A DNA stretch of 64,000 bases, from the NCBI RefSeq assembly GCF_000964005.1, contig NZ_JXYP01000029.1, positions 86,681-150,680 of the forward strand, written 5' to 3'. Below are positions 34,953-42,955 of this stretch, one piece after another. Under the pieces are notes generated by a model. That model saw nothing but the letters and a program-made list of their open reading frames with translations. It had not been told where the DNA came from and made no database searches. Each line of letters begins with the position of its first letter. Within the stretch, counting starts at the first letter, position 1. This DNA is from Williamsia herbipolensis. GTDB taxonomy: Bacteria; Actinomycetota; Actinomycetes; Mycobacteriales; Mycobacteriaceae. A program made the translations under genes and the position numbers.

Positions 34953-35929
34953 CGGGTCGCTCCCCGTGGTGAGAGCGGCAGCTCGGCGAGCTTGGCGCGG
35001 ATCTGTTGGATCGGTGTCAGCGGCACGGTGCGCAATGCGCCTTTGGCGTAGTGCCGTTCGACGTAGAACTGCACGATCGACAGCAGCGAGGTGAGGATGA
35101 TGTACCAGACGGTGGCGACCATGAGCATCGGTACCACGCGTCCGCTGCGACCGTAGATGACCTGGACCTGGTAGAAGAGCTCGGCGATCGCCATCACGGA
35201 CACGATCGAGGTGCCCTTGAACAGGGAGATGACTTCGTTGGCCGCATTGGGCAGGATGCCGCGCATGGCCTGCGGGAGAACGATCTCGACGAACTCGCGT
35301 CGCTTCGGGATGCCCAGGGCCGCGGCCGCCTCGAGCTGCCCCTGGTCGACCGAGATGATCCCGGCGCGCACGATCTCGGCGGAGTACGCGGCCTGATGCA
35401 GCGCGAGGCCGATGATCGCCGCCGTCGACCCACTGATGACGCTGTTCACGTTGAACGTGAAGAACGCAGGACCAAAGGGGATCCCGAGCGACAGGCTTTG
35501 GTAGAGGTAGGCGATGTTGAACCAGAACAGCAGCTGCACGATCAGCGGGATGGACCGGAACGCCCAGATGTAGAACCACGAGAGGACCTGTAGCACAGGG
35601 TTGTGGGACAGCCGGGCCGCGGCCAGCGCGATCCCGAGGGCGAAACCGATCAGGGTGCCCCAGAACGTGAGCTGGATGGTCAACCACAGGGCGGCGATCA
35701 CCGACTTCGCGGTGAAGTATTCGCCGAAGGTGCCCCAGTCCCAGCCGGCGTTGGTCGCCAGACCGTGGACGAACTGTGCGGCCAGGATCAGCGTCACGGC
35801 ACTGATCACCCATCGCCACGGGTGCCAGGTCCGTGCGACGGTCAGTTCTTCTGCCGCGACGGGAAGGTCGTCGTCGTCTGGTGCGGTATCGCGCGAACGC
35901 GAAGTGTCACCGGGTATTACAGCGGTCAC
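34949..35929 (-). CDS. Amino-acid ABC transporter permease
   Basis: A 326-residue permease of the His/Glu/Gln/Arg family with about five or six helices and the EAA-type loop EAAAALGIPKRREFVEIVLPQAMRGILP that docks the ATPase. A single permease gene implies a homodimer. It starts at a GTG preceded by GGAG at wide spacing; the longer open frame adds a basic, unrelated N terminus. The first 45 residues are polar and Asp-rich. It opens the operon. Confidence 0.88.
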   Translation of the reverse strand: MTAVIPGDTSRSRDTAPDDDDLPVAAEELTVARTWHPWRWVISAVTLILAAQFVHGLATNAGWDWGTFGEYFTAKSVIAALWLTIQLTFWGTLIGFALGIALAAARLSHNPVLQVLSWFYIWAFRSIPLIVQLLFWFNIAYLYQSLSLGIPFGPAFFTFNVNSVISGSTAAIIGLALHQAAYSAEIVRAGIISVDQGQLEAAAALGIPKRREFVEIVLPQAMRGILPNAANEVISLFKGTSIVSVMAIAELFYQVQVIYGRSGRVVPMLMVATVWYIILTSLLSIVQFYVERHYAKGALRTVPLTPIQQIRAKLAELPLSPRGATR

Positions 35930-36036
35930 GTCGTTGTTTCTCCATTCAGGACTGGGGAGAAACGTACGTGCGGACCGGATGCACCGCGATATTTCCAACC
36001 ACCGCGATTCGAGCGGCGCGGGCGCCGGCCTCGACG

Positions 36037-36834
36037 TCAGTAGTAGACGGGCCCCGGTACGCCTCCACCGGCCGCGATGGCGTCGCCCGTGATCGCGATG
36101 CTGCGCGGCGACGCGAGGAACGCGACGACATCGGCCACCTCGGAAGCGTCGACGACGCGTCGTATCGAGTTAGTCGCCAACTCCGCCTCGAGGTCCGCGA
36201 GTGGAACACCCTCGCGCTCCGACCGTTCCGCGAGCCTGGCCTCGAGTCATTCGGTTCTGGTCAGACCCGGATGGACCACGGTGACGTTGACTCCGTGCGG
36301 CCCCAGTTCATCGGCGAGGTTCTTGGTCAGCGCGGACACACTCACGTTGCGAATCGTCTGGGCGATCGAGTTCGCCTGCCGCGCGCCGAGTCCACTGATG
36401 TTGATGATGCGACCCCACCCCTGCTCGATGAGGTGCGGAGAGACTGCACGTGCGGTGCGCAGGTAGCCGAGGACCTTGATCTCGACCTCTTCGCGCACCA
36501 CGTCATCGGTGATCGAGTCGAAGTCGGTGGGCTTGCCCGAGCTCCACGGGGTCGCGGCGGAGTTGACGAGGATGTCGACGCCTCCGAGTTCGGCGACGGT
36601 TCGTTCCACCAGACGGTCGACCGACTCCTGACCACCCGTGTCGACGGTGATGCCGATGACGCGACCGCCGGTCTGCTCGGTCAGTTCGGTCGCCGCGGCG
36701 TCGAGTGCCTCCCGACCACGCGATGCGATCACGACGCTCGCGCCCTCTGCCGCGAGCGTTCGCGCGATGGCCCGACCAATTCCGCGACTTCCACCTGTGA
36801 CGATCGCTCGCTTACCGTTCAGCTGCAGATCCAT
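36037..36834 (-). pseudogene. SDR-family oxidoreductase split by an in-frame TGA
   Basis: The first 195 codons give a normal short-chain dehydrogenase: TGGSRGIG nucleotide loop, DILVNSAA and a catalytic-loop serine in IINISG. Then comes TGA at 36247-36249 after VHPGLTRTE. In the same frame, with no shift, 69 more sense codons follow to a stop at 36037. They encode the missing family C terminus (NSIRRVVDASEVADVVAFLASPR, AITGDAIAAGGG). Only one base change, such as TGG to TGA, is needed to explain it. The usual catalytic YxxxK is not evident (QTIRNVSVSALTK has the Lys but not the Tyr). Loss of function is likely. Confidence 0.8.
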
Positions 36835-36836
36835 GG

Positions 36837-36908
36837 GTCTCACACTATGGAGTTGTCAATGTTCGTGCCGCTCCCGTGGGTGGGCGGGGCGTTGGTTCAA
36901 TGACGGCG
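36837..36908 (-). repeat. 3' flank of HNH element, copy 2
   Basis: These 72 bases follow the stop codon of HNH copy 2 and match the flank of copy 1 (11163-11234) at about 65 positions. The match ends only about two bases before the ATG of the broken SDR gene, so the element directly abuts that gene. Confidence 0.7.
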
Positions 36909-38213
36909 CTATGCCGCGGTCGGTTCCATCACGGTCAATGTTCTTCTGTTGTAGGCGGGTAGCGGCTTCCGGTGTGGGTCGACGCCGGCGGGTGGGATCA
37001 ACCAGGGGTGGCGGTCGGTGCCCATGACGATGTCCCAGCCGTCGTGGTGGACCGCGGTGTGACAGGAGCGGCACAGGAGACATCCGTTGTCGACGGCGGT
37101 CGGTCCACCATCGGCAAACTGAATGATGTGGTGGACGTCGCACCACGAGGCGGGTGCCCCGCATTTGATGCAGCAGCGGTCGCGCAGGAGCACGACCCTG
37201 CGGGCAGCTCCGGTGAACAGCCGCGGCTCGGGTGCCGTCACCGACACTGGCGCGCCGTTGAGGTCAACTCCGACGCCGGTCACCCGAGCGTCGCAGGACA
37301 GCAGTTTCGCGGACAGTTCGGTGATCGGCCCCATCCACATCAACGAAGCGGTACCTGCGGTCACGGTCGCAGCGTCGACGTCGGCGTGGACGGGGATGGT
37401 CACGAGGATTTCGGTGCGTGGCGCCCCGGACAGGGCGTCGGGACCGAGTCCGCGGGTCCCGACCTCCAGTAGCTGTGCGAACGCGTCGGCGCGGCGGCGT
37501 GCGGCCGGTCGTGGATCGTCGGAGCCGTCGGGCTCGGGGCGGGGGCGTGATGCGGTGTCGAGGGCGGTGATCAACCGTTCGGCGGTCAGCGTATCGAGGT
37601 CGAATTCGCCGCGCAGGCGCCCGTCGCCACCGGTGTTCCAGCCGAGCTCGTTGAGGGTGGTGTCCTCAGCGGCCGGTATCCGATCCGGGTCGTCGTCGGG
37701 ATTCTCGGCACGCATCTCGATTGCCGCTGCCCGGGCCCGATCGTTGATCTCGACTGGCGTATTGCCGGCGACTGCGTATCCGATCAGACTGCGTTCCACC
37801 TCGCCGATGGCCTCGGAGTCGATCGTCTCACCGGTCCGCCCGACGACATGTGAAACCCCGCGGGCGACAGCATTGAGGTGTTCAGCTGACAGGGTGGCAT
37901 CGCGACTGTGCCGAGCGAGGCCCGGCAGCACAGCGATGGCACGCCCGAGACGGATCACCCTCGCCGCAACAGCGGGCGCGACACCATTGGCGCACAACAG
38001 CTCCCGCAACCTCATGCCGGCGCGTCTGGCAGTACCGACACGTTCGGCCTGATCACTCAGACGTGCGAGCAGGTCGTCGGCGACCGCTCGCAGCGCGACA
38101 GCACCCCGGATGCCATCGACGATCAGTTCGTCGACGTCGTCGACAATTGTTTCCCTGCAGCCGAACTGATCGACCAATTCGTTGGCGATCTCGGTCAGTG
38201 TCCCCCGACTCAT
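36909..38213 (-). CDS. DUF222 / HNH endonuclease protein (13E12-type), copy 2
   Basis: A 434-residue paralogue of the gene at 9888-11162, on the opposite strand. Shared stretches include GAVALRAV, GMRLRELLCANGVAPAVA, LNELGW, DGRLRGEFDLD, ERLITALD, SRPRPEPDGS and the whole HNH region CCIKCGAP through DVHHI to DNGCLLCR. It is slightly longer through a few insertions (PDDDPDR, DAATVTAGT). I start at the ATG at 38213, seven bases after an SOS-like box, as in copy 1; an earlier in-frame start lies inside the box. A LexA-controlled nuclease of unknown target is the best description. Confidence 0.88.
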   Translation of the reverse strand: MSRGTLTEIANELVDQFGCRETIVDDVDELIVDGIRGAVALRAVADDLLARLSDQAERVGTARRAGMRLRELLCANGVAPAVAARVIRLGRAIAVLPGLARHSRDATLSAEHLNAVARGVSHVVGRTGETIDSEAIGEVERSLIGYAVAGNTPVEINDRARAAAIEMRAENPDDDPDRIPAAEDTTLNELGWNTGGDGRLRGEFDLDTLTAERLITALDTASRPRPEPDGSDDPRPAARRRADAFAQLLEVGTRGLGPDALSGAPRTEILVTIPVHADVDAATVTAGTASLMWMGPITELSAKLLSCDARVTGVGVDLNGAPVSVTAPEPRLFTGAARRVVLLRDRCCIKCGAPASWCDVHHIIQFADGGPTAVDNGCLLCRSCHTAVHHDGWDIVMGTDRHPWLIPPAGVDPHRKPLPAYNRRTLTVMEPTAA

Positions 38214-38220
38214 GCCTCTA

Positions 38221-38236
38221 TCGTACACACGTTCGA
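38221..38236 (-). promoter_or_regulatory. SOS-box-like LexA site before HNH gene 2
   Basis: Read on the minus strand the site is TCGAACGTGTGTACGA, which differs from TCGAAC-N4-GTTCGA at one base. It ends seven bases before the ATG, exactly as in copy 1, and carries the same T-to-A change in the right half. Confidence 0.7.
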
Positions 38237-38415
38237 ACAGTGTGCAACCATTAATTTTGATGAATGTTGTTGAGCATGAGTGTATTTCGATTCTTCAGCC
38301 CACAGGGCGAGACACGCTACATCCCTCCTCTGACAATACTGGCTACGCAGCAGGAGTTGTCCACAGCCGAGAACCGGCGACCGGACAGCTCGGCCTCGAC
38401 GGGGACCGCCGAGGA

Positions 38416-38874
38416 TCAGGGGGAATGCGATCGCAGCCGATCACAGAGCGAAACCAGCTCTGCCGCGGTGACCCGCGGACGTTCGGACCACGAATCCACG
38501 TCGTTCCATGCAACGGTGTCCGGCGTGCCCCGGGGCAGGACGAAGACATGCTGGTGAAAGTGCGCCACACTACGTCCGGCGATCAGGGAGAAGACGAACT
38601 GCGGGTGCAGCTCTCGTTCGAGCGCGCGCGACATGCGCCACGCAGCTCGCGCGACGGCCGCCACCTCCGACTCGACGAGCGGCGGCAGCACGGCTGCGTG
38701 CCGTCGCGTCTCGATGGAGAGGTAACCCGGAACGTACAGTCCGTCAGTCGGGGACAGACGATACGTGACCACAACCTGTTCGTCGCTGTGAATCACCGGG
38801 CAGCTCAAAGACCCGACACCCCGGTGCTTGTCGCAGATCGCACACTCAGTGGGATCAGAACCGGGAAGCGTCAC
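38416..38874 (-). CDS. HIT-family protein
   Basis: A 152-residue histidine-triad protein. The nucleotide-phosphate-binding triad HFHQH lies at residues 105-109. CAIC at 11-14 could bind zinc, as in many HIT proteins. HIT enzymes hydrolyse or transfer nucleoside phosphates; the exact substrate cannot be told. GTG start. It lies alone between the second HNH gene and a GNAT gene. Confidence 0.82.
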   Translation of the reverse strand: MTLPGSDPTECAICDKHRGVGSLSCPVIHSDEQVVVTYRLSPTDGLYVPGYLSIETRRHAAVLPPLVESEVAAVARAAWRMSRALERELHPQFVFSLIAGRSVAHFHQHVFVLPRGTPDTVAWNDVDSWSERPRVTAAELVSLCDRLRSHSP

Positions 38875-38980
38875 CGATCTCGATCACTCGCGCCCGCTGC
38901 GCACGGTCGCGACGGTATGTGCCCGATCGCATCGGCCACCGACTCGTACACCCCGGAGGCGGCGGCGTTCTCGATCGACG

Positions 38981-39715
38981 TCATCCGCGCGCACGACCGG
39001 CGGGCGTCCGCACCGCCGTGAGCACCGAGCGCTTGCGGAGCGTGAACCCCAGCGACTCGTAGAGACGGATGGCGTCGTGGTTGTCGGCGCGGGCATGAAG
39101 GAACGGGATCTCACCGCGCGACCGGATGCCGTGGCCGACGGCCCGGACGAGTCGGGTGCTCAGACCGCGGCGGCGGAACCTCGGATCGGTGCAGACGGCA
39201 CTGATCTCGGTCCAGCCATGGGGGTGCATGCGTTCACCGGCCAGGGCGACCAGCTGGCCGTCGTGCAGGAATCCGAGGTAGGTGCCCATCTCGATGGTGC
39301 GTATCCGGAACGGGCCGGGTTCGGTCCGGGCGACGAGGTCGAGCATCGCGGGCACGTGGTCGCCGGTGAGGACGACGGCCTCGGGGTCGGGCGCGACCTC
39401 GAGCCCCGCACCCTCGAGCTGTACCGACCCGAACTCGCCGAGAACCTCCCATCCCGGTGGCGGAACGTACGAACCCCGCAGCGCGACCCGTGTGGACGGG
39501 CCGACCAGTGCAGCCAGGTCTGTCCAGTCCTGATCGTCGAACTCGGGCGGGTGCCCCACGAAGGCCGCGACCTCGTCGTCGTATCGGGCGATACGCCCGG
39601 ACCACTCGGCGAAACGTGCGTGTTCGCCGCGGAGCGATGAGCGGACGGGATCGTCGAGCGGGTGGATCGTCGCGTCGTCGACGATCGTCGTCGCCGGCGC
39701 GGCGTCCGCGGTCAC
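38981..39715 (-). CDS. GNAT-family N-acetyltransferase (FR47-like)
   Basis: A 244-residue protein. The C-terminal half is a GNAT domain with acetyl-CoA loop DPRFRRRGLSTRLVRAVGHG and DNHDAIRLYESLGF. The N-terminal half (about 1-125) is a second, degenerate lobe, as in FR47-like proteins. GTG start. Substrate unknown; it is not overlapped by or close to a partner gene. Confidence 0.83.
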   Translation of the reverse strand: MTADAAPATTIVDDATIHPLDDPVRSSLRGEHARFAEWSGRIARYDDEVAAFVGHPPEFDDQDWTDLAALVGPSTRVALRGSYVPPPGWEVLGEFGSVQLEGAGLEVAPDPEAVVLTGDHVPAMLDLVARTEPGPFRIRTIEMGTYLGFLHDGQLVALAGERMHPHGWTEISAVCTDPRFRRRGLSTRLVRAVGHGIRSRGEIPFLHARADNHDAIRLYESLGFTLRKRSVLTAVRTPAGRARG

Positions 39716-39779
39716 CGGATACCCCTGTCCTGCACGATGTCACGCTAGGAACCCCGGTGACCTGTGCCCACCGGTGAGA

Positions 39780-41312
39780 TCAGCGTGATTCTCGTCCGGC
39801 GGGCGGTCGGTCACCGCTGAGGAGGATGAGCAGCAGCTCGGCGCGGGTGCGGGCGTCGGCGAGATCGATACCGAGGAGTCCCTCGATCCGGGAGACCCGC
39901 TGTCGCAACGTGTGTCGGTGCACACCGATGGCCGCGGCGGCTGACTCCCAGTGGCCGTTGGCCTCGAGGTAGCGGCGCAGCGTGGTGACCAGGTCGGCAC
40001 CGCCGGCGGCACGCACCTCGAGCAGCGGTCGCAGCCGGATGTCGTGGAGTCCGCGCAGGCCGTCCTGGACACCGTCGATCGCGAGCACCGATCGCGTCGT
40101 CACCAGGTCGACCACCTCTCCGTCGACGGCGGCCCGTGCGGCCTGGCGGGCCTGTCCGGTCGATGCGGCGATGTCGCACAGGGCGACCGGGTCACCGAGA
40201 CCGGCCCGCATCCGCAGACCCGCGGCGAGCGACTGTGCGGTCGCGGTGTCGTCGTCGCCGCGCAGCAGCACCACCACTTCTCGCCCGTCCCTCGTGCAGA
40301 ACACCGGGCGCCACCTCTGCTCGAGCGCCGACGCGAGCTGACCCACCGCGTCGGCGGCCACCGTCGACGAGCGGAACTCGAACACGACCACCCGTACGAG
40401 ACCGTCGTCGTCGGCCGCACGCAGGAGCATGGTCTCGGCGGTCGCGGGAAGGGTGTCCCCGCGTATCGCGAACCCCAGGACGTCGGCGTGCAGCTGCGCC
40501 CGTTCGGCGGCCACATCACCGGCACCGTTGTGCTGCAGGGTGATCAACGACGACGCGTGGCCGACCAGTACACGCTGCAGATCACCGAGCGGCCGGTCGC
40601 CGATCACCGCGAGATGCCCGACCACCGCTCCGCCGGAGCTGATGCGCTGCACGGTGATGGTGTGGTCGTCGGTGATGGTCACACCCGTCGCCGAGGCCGC
40701 GCGCGAACGCCAGTGGTCGGGTCCGAGGGCACGGCGCACGTGCGTCATCGCGACCGGATCGGCCGCACGTGGGCGACTGCACACGACGCGGCCGTCGCGG
40801 TCGATCACCACCACGGTGTGGTCGAGGGCGGCGGCGAGTTCCCCGGCGAGTGCGGGGACACCACCGGCGATGACGGCCCGCGTCATCGCCGGCTGGCTAC
40901 GCGCCGCCCGGGTGAACTGCGCGTAGCGATCGTCGGCGACACGGTCGAGCAGGGTGCGCGCGATGGCGGAGAACGGGACGGGCAGGGGCACCTCGAGCAC
41001 CGGCAGGCCGAGATCGGTGCCGATGTCGACGAGGTCGTCGGGCACGGTGTCGTAGCCGAGCCCGGTCCCGAAACCGATCGCCGCGACACCGGCCTCGGCG
41101 AGGCTCGCGAGGTACCGCCGGCGGCCGTCGCGGTCGTCGGGCAGCCGCATCCCCGTGGTCAGCAACAGCTCCCCGCCCGACAACCAGTCGGCGGCGTCGA
41201 CGAGCTCGGAGGTCAGGGCGCAGTCGATCGGACGGTCGAGGCCGAGGCTGCCGGTGCACGATCGCAGGTCGAGAGCGCGTTGATCGAGGAGCCAGCCGAC
41301 CGTCGTCGCCAT
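39780..41312 (-). CDS. PucR-family transcriptional regulator
   Basis: A 510-residue regulator. The N-terminal PucR domain (about 5-135) has ALTSELVDAADWLSGGELLLTTGMRL. A central GGDEF-like region follows, and a C-terminal PucR-type HTH reads TTLRRYLEANGHWESAAAAIGVHRHTLRQRVSRIE. PucR regulators control purine or amine catabolism, and this one is divergent from an aldehyde dehydrogenase and an amine oxidase gene, so it probably activates them. AGGGG eight bases before the ATG at 41312 supports this start over the longer frame. Confidence 0.9.
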   Translation of the reverse strand: MATTVGWLLDQRALDLRSCTGSLGLDRPIDCALTSELVDAADWLSGGELLLTTGMRLPDDRDGRRRYLASLAEAGVAAIGFGTGLGYDTVPDDLVDIGTDLGLPVLEVPLPVPFSAIARTLLDRVADDRYAQFTRAARSQPAMTRAVIAGGVPALAGELAAALDHTVVVIDRDGRVVCSRPRAADPVAMTHVRRALGPDHWRSRAASATGVTITDDHTITVQRISSGGAVVGHLAVIGDRPLGDLQRVLVGHASSLITLQHNGAGDVAAERAQLHADVLGFAIRGDTLPATAETMLLRAADDDGLVRVVVFEFRSSTVAADAVGQLASALEQRWRPVFCTRDGREVVVLLRGDDDTATAQSLAAGLRMRAGLGDPVALCDIAASTGQARQAARAAVDGEVVDLVTTRSVLAIDGVQDGLRGLHDIRLRPLLEVRAAGGADLVTTLRRYLEANGHWESAAAAIGVHRHTLRQRVSRIEGLLGIDLADARTRAELLLILLSGDRPPAGRESR

Positions 41313-41471
41313 CGGATCACCCCTTCGAACTGCGCGGACACCGTAACGGTACTCCGTTTCGTCCACTCGGGACGGTGGTGTGTGGACAGACTGTCAGGGA
41401 CACCCCACCACCCACACGGGAAACACTGATCGACAAGCCACCCACCGTCGCCGCAGGAGGCAGCCACCCGT

Positions 41472-42875
41472 ATGACCACACCGACCGTGCTGAGGAACTG
41501 GATCAACGGGGAGTACGTCGATGCGACGGGCACCGACGTCATCGACGTGGTGAACCCGATCGACGAATCCGTCGTGGCCCGCTCCCCCATCTCCGGTGCG
41601 GCCGATGTCGATGCGGCGATGGCGGCGGCGAAGGCCGCGTTCGCCTCGTGGGGCACCACCACCCCCTCGACGCGGCAGAAGGCGCTGCTGCGCCTCGCCG
41701 ATGCCATCGAGGCCAACTCCGATCGGATCGTTGCCGCCCAGGCGCGCAACACCGGACAGCCCGACCAGCAGATCGCCGACGAGGAGGTGACCGTCGGCGC
41801 CGATCAGATCCGGTTCTTCGCCGGCGCCGCCCGCATGTTGGAGGGCAAGTCGGCGGGGCAGTACATGGAGGGTTTCACCTCCCACGTGCGTCGTGAACCG
41901 GTCGGCGTGGTCGGTCAGGTGACGCCGTGGAACTACCCGCTGATGATGGCGCTGTGGAAGATCGGCCCCGCCCTCGCCGCGGGCAACACGATCGTGCTCA
42001 AGCCGAGCGACACCACCCCCGAGAGCACGCTGGTGCTCGCCGAGATCACCAAGGGAATCCTCCCCGACGGTGTCCTCAACATCGTCCTGGGCAACGGTGA
42101 GACCGGTGCCGCGGTGGTGAGCCATCCGACGCCGGCCATGGTCGCCATCACCGGATCGGTCCGCGCCGGCATCGCCGTCGCGGTGGCCGCAGCGAAGAAC
42201 CTCAAGCGCGCGCATCTCGAACTCGGCGGCAAGGCGCCCGCGGTGGTGTTCGCCGACGCCGACCTCGAGAAGTCCGTGGCGCCGATCGCCGACGCCGCGT
42301 TCTTCAACGCCGGTCAGGACTGCACCGCCGTCACCCGCATCCTGGTGCACGAGTCGATCCACGACGCCTTCGTCGACAAACTCGTCGCCTACACCGCCGA
42401 TGTCACCGTGCCCCCGCTGAACAACGTCAACCACTTCGGCAAGGTCACCTCGATCCTCGACTCCGTCCCACCCCACGCCACCGTCGCCATCGGCGGCAAA
42501 CGCAAGGGCGACAAGGGGTTCTTCGTCGAACCGACGGTCATCACCGGCGTCCACCAGGACGACGACCTGGTGCAGCAGGAGACGTTCGGCCCGGTGGTGA
42601 CGGTGCAGTCGTTCACCGACGAATCGCACGCGATCGACCTCGCCAACGGTGTCGACTACGGCCTGGCCTCGAGCGTGTGGACCACCGACCACGCCACCGC
42701 CACCCGCATGTCGGCCGCTCTCGATTTCGGCTGCGTGTGGATCAACTGCCACATCCCGCTGGTCGCCGAGATGCCCCACGGCGGGTTCAAGAACTCCGGC
42801 TACGGCAAAGACCTCTCCGGTTACGGCGTGGAGGACTACACGCGCATCAAACATGTGATGAGCTCGGTCGAGTAG
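41472..42875 (+). CDS. Aldehyde dehydrogenase, probably gamma-aminobutyraldehyde type
   Basis: A 467-residue NAD-dependent aldehyde dehydrogenase. It has TPWNYPLMMALWK, the cofactor motif ITGSVRAG, the general-base Glu near 250 in HLELGGKAP and the catalytic Cys284 in NAGQDCTA. The C-terminal GGFKNSGYGKDLSGYGVEDYTRIKHVM is typical of aminobutyraldehyde/betaine-aldehyde enzymes. With the amine oxidase that follows it would oxidise 4-aminobutanal, made from putrescine, to GABA. AGGAGG lies nine bases before the ATG. Confidence 0.88.
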   Translation: MTTPTVLRNWINGEYVDATGTDVIDVVNPIDESVVARSPISGAADVDAAMAAAKAAFASWGTTTPSTRQKALLRLADAIEANSDRIVAAQARNTGQPDQQIADEEVTVGADQIRFFAGAARMLEGKSAGQYMEGFTSHVRREPVGVVGQVTPWNYPLMMALWKIGPALAAGNTIVLKPSDTTPESTLVLAEITKGILPDGVLNIVLGNGETGAAVVSHPTPAMVAITGSVRAGIAVAVAAAKNLKRAHLELGGKAPAVVFADADLEKSVAPIADAAFFNAGQDCTAVTRILVHESIHDAFVDKLVAYTADVTVPPLNNVNHFGKVTSILDSVPPHATVAIGGKRKGDKGFFVEPTVITGVHQDDDLVQQETFGPVVTVQSFTDESHAIDLANGVDYGLASSVWTTDHATATRMSAALDFGCVWINCHIPLVAEMPHGGFKNSGYGKDLSGYGVEDYTRIKHVMSSVE

Positions 42876-42890
42876 GACCGCCCAGAACCC

Positions 42891-42928
42891 CGCCTGCGCG
42901 GTCGTAACCCGGCCGCGCAGGCGTGTTT
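42891..42928 (+). terminator. Hairpin with U tract between aldehyde dehydrogenase and amine oxidase
   Basis: An 11-bp perfect stem (42891-42901 with 42913-42923) is followed by TGTTTT. It lies in the 80-base gap inside what would otherwise be an operon, so it may set the expression ratio of the two genes. Confidence 0.7.
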
Positions 42929-42955
42929 TCCTCCCACACCAGGAGCAGACCTCTC

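Noticed and set aside
36247..36249. TGA read as selenocysteine in the SDR gene
   Set aside because: SDR enzymes have no selenocysteine at this place and I see no clear SECIS-like hairpin; a nonsense mutation is simpler.
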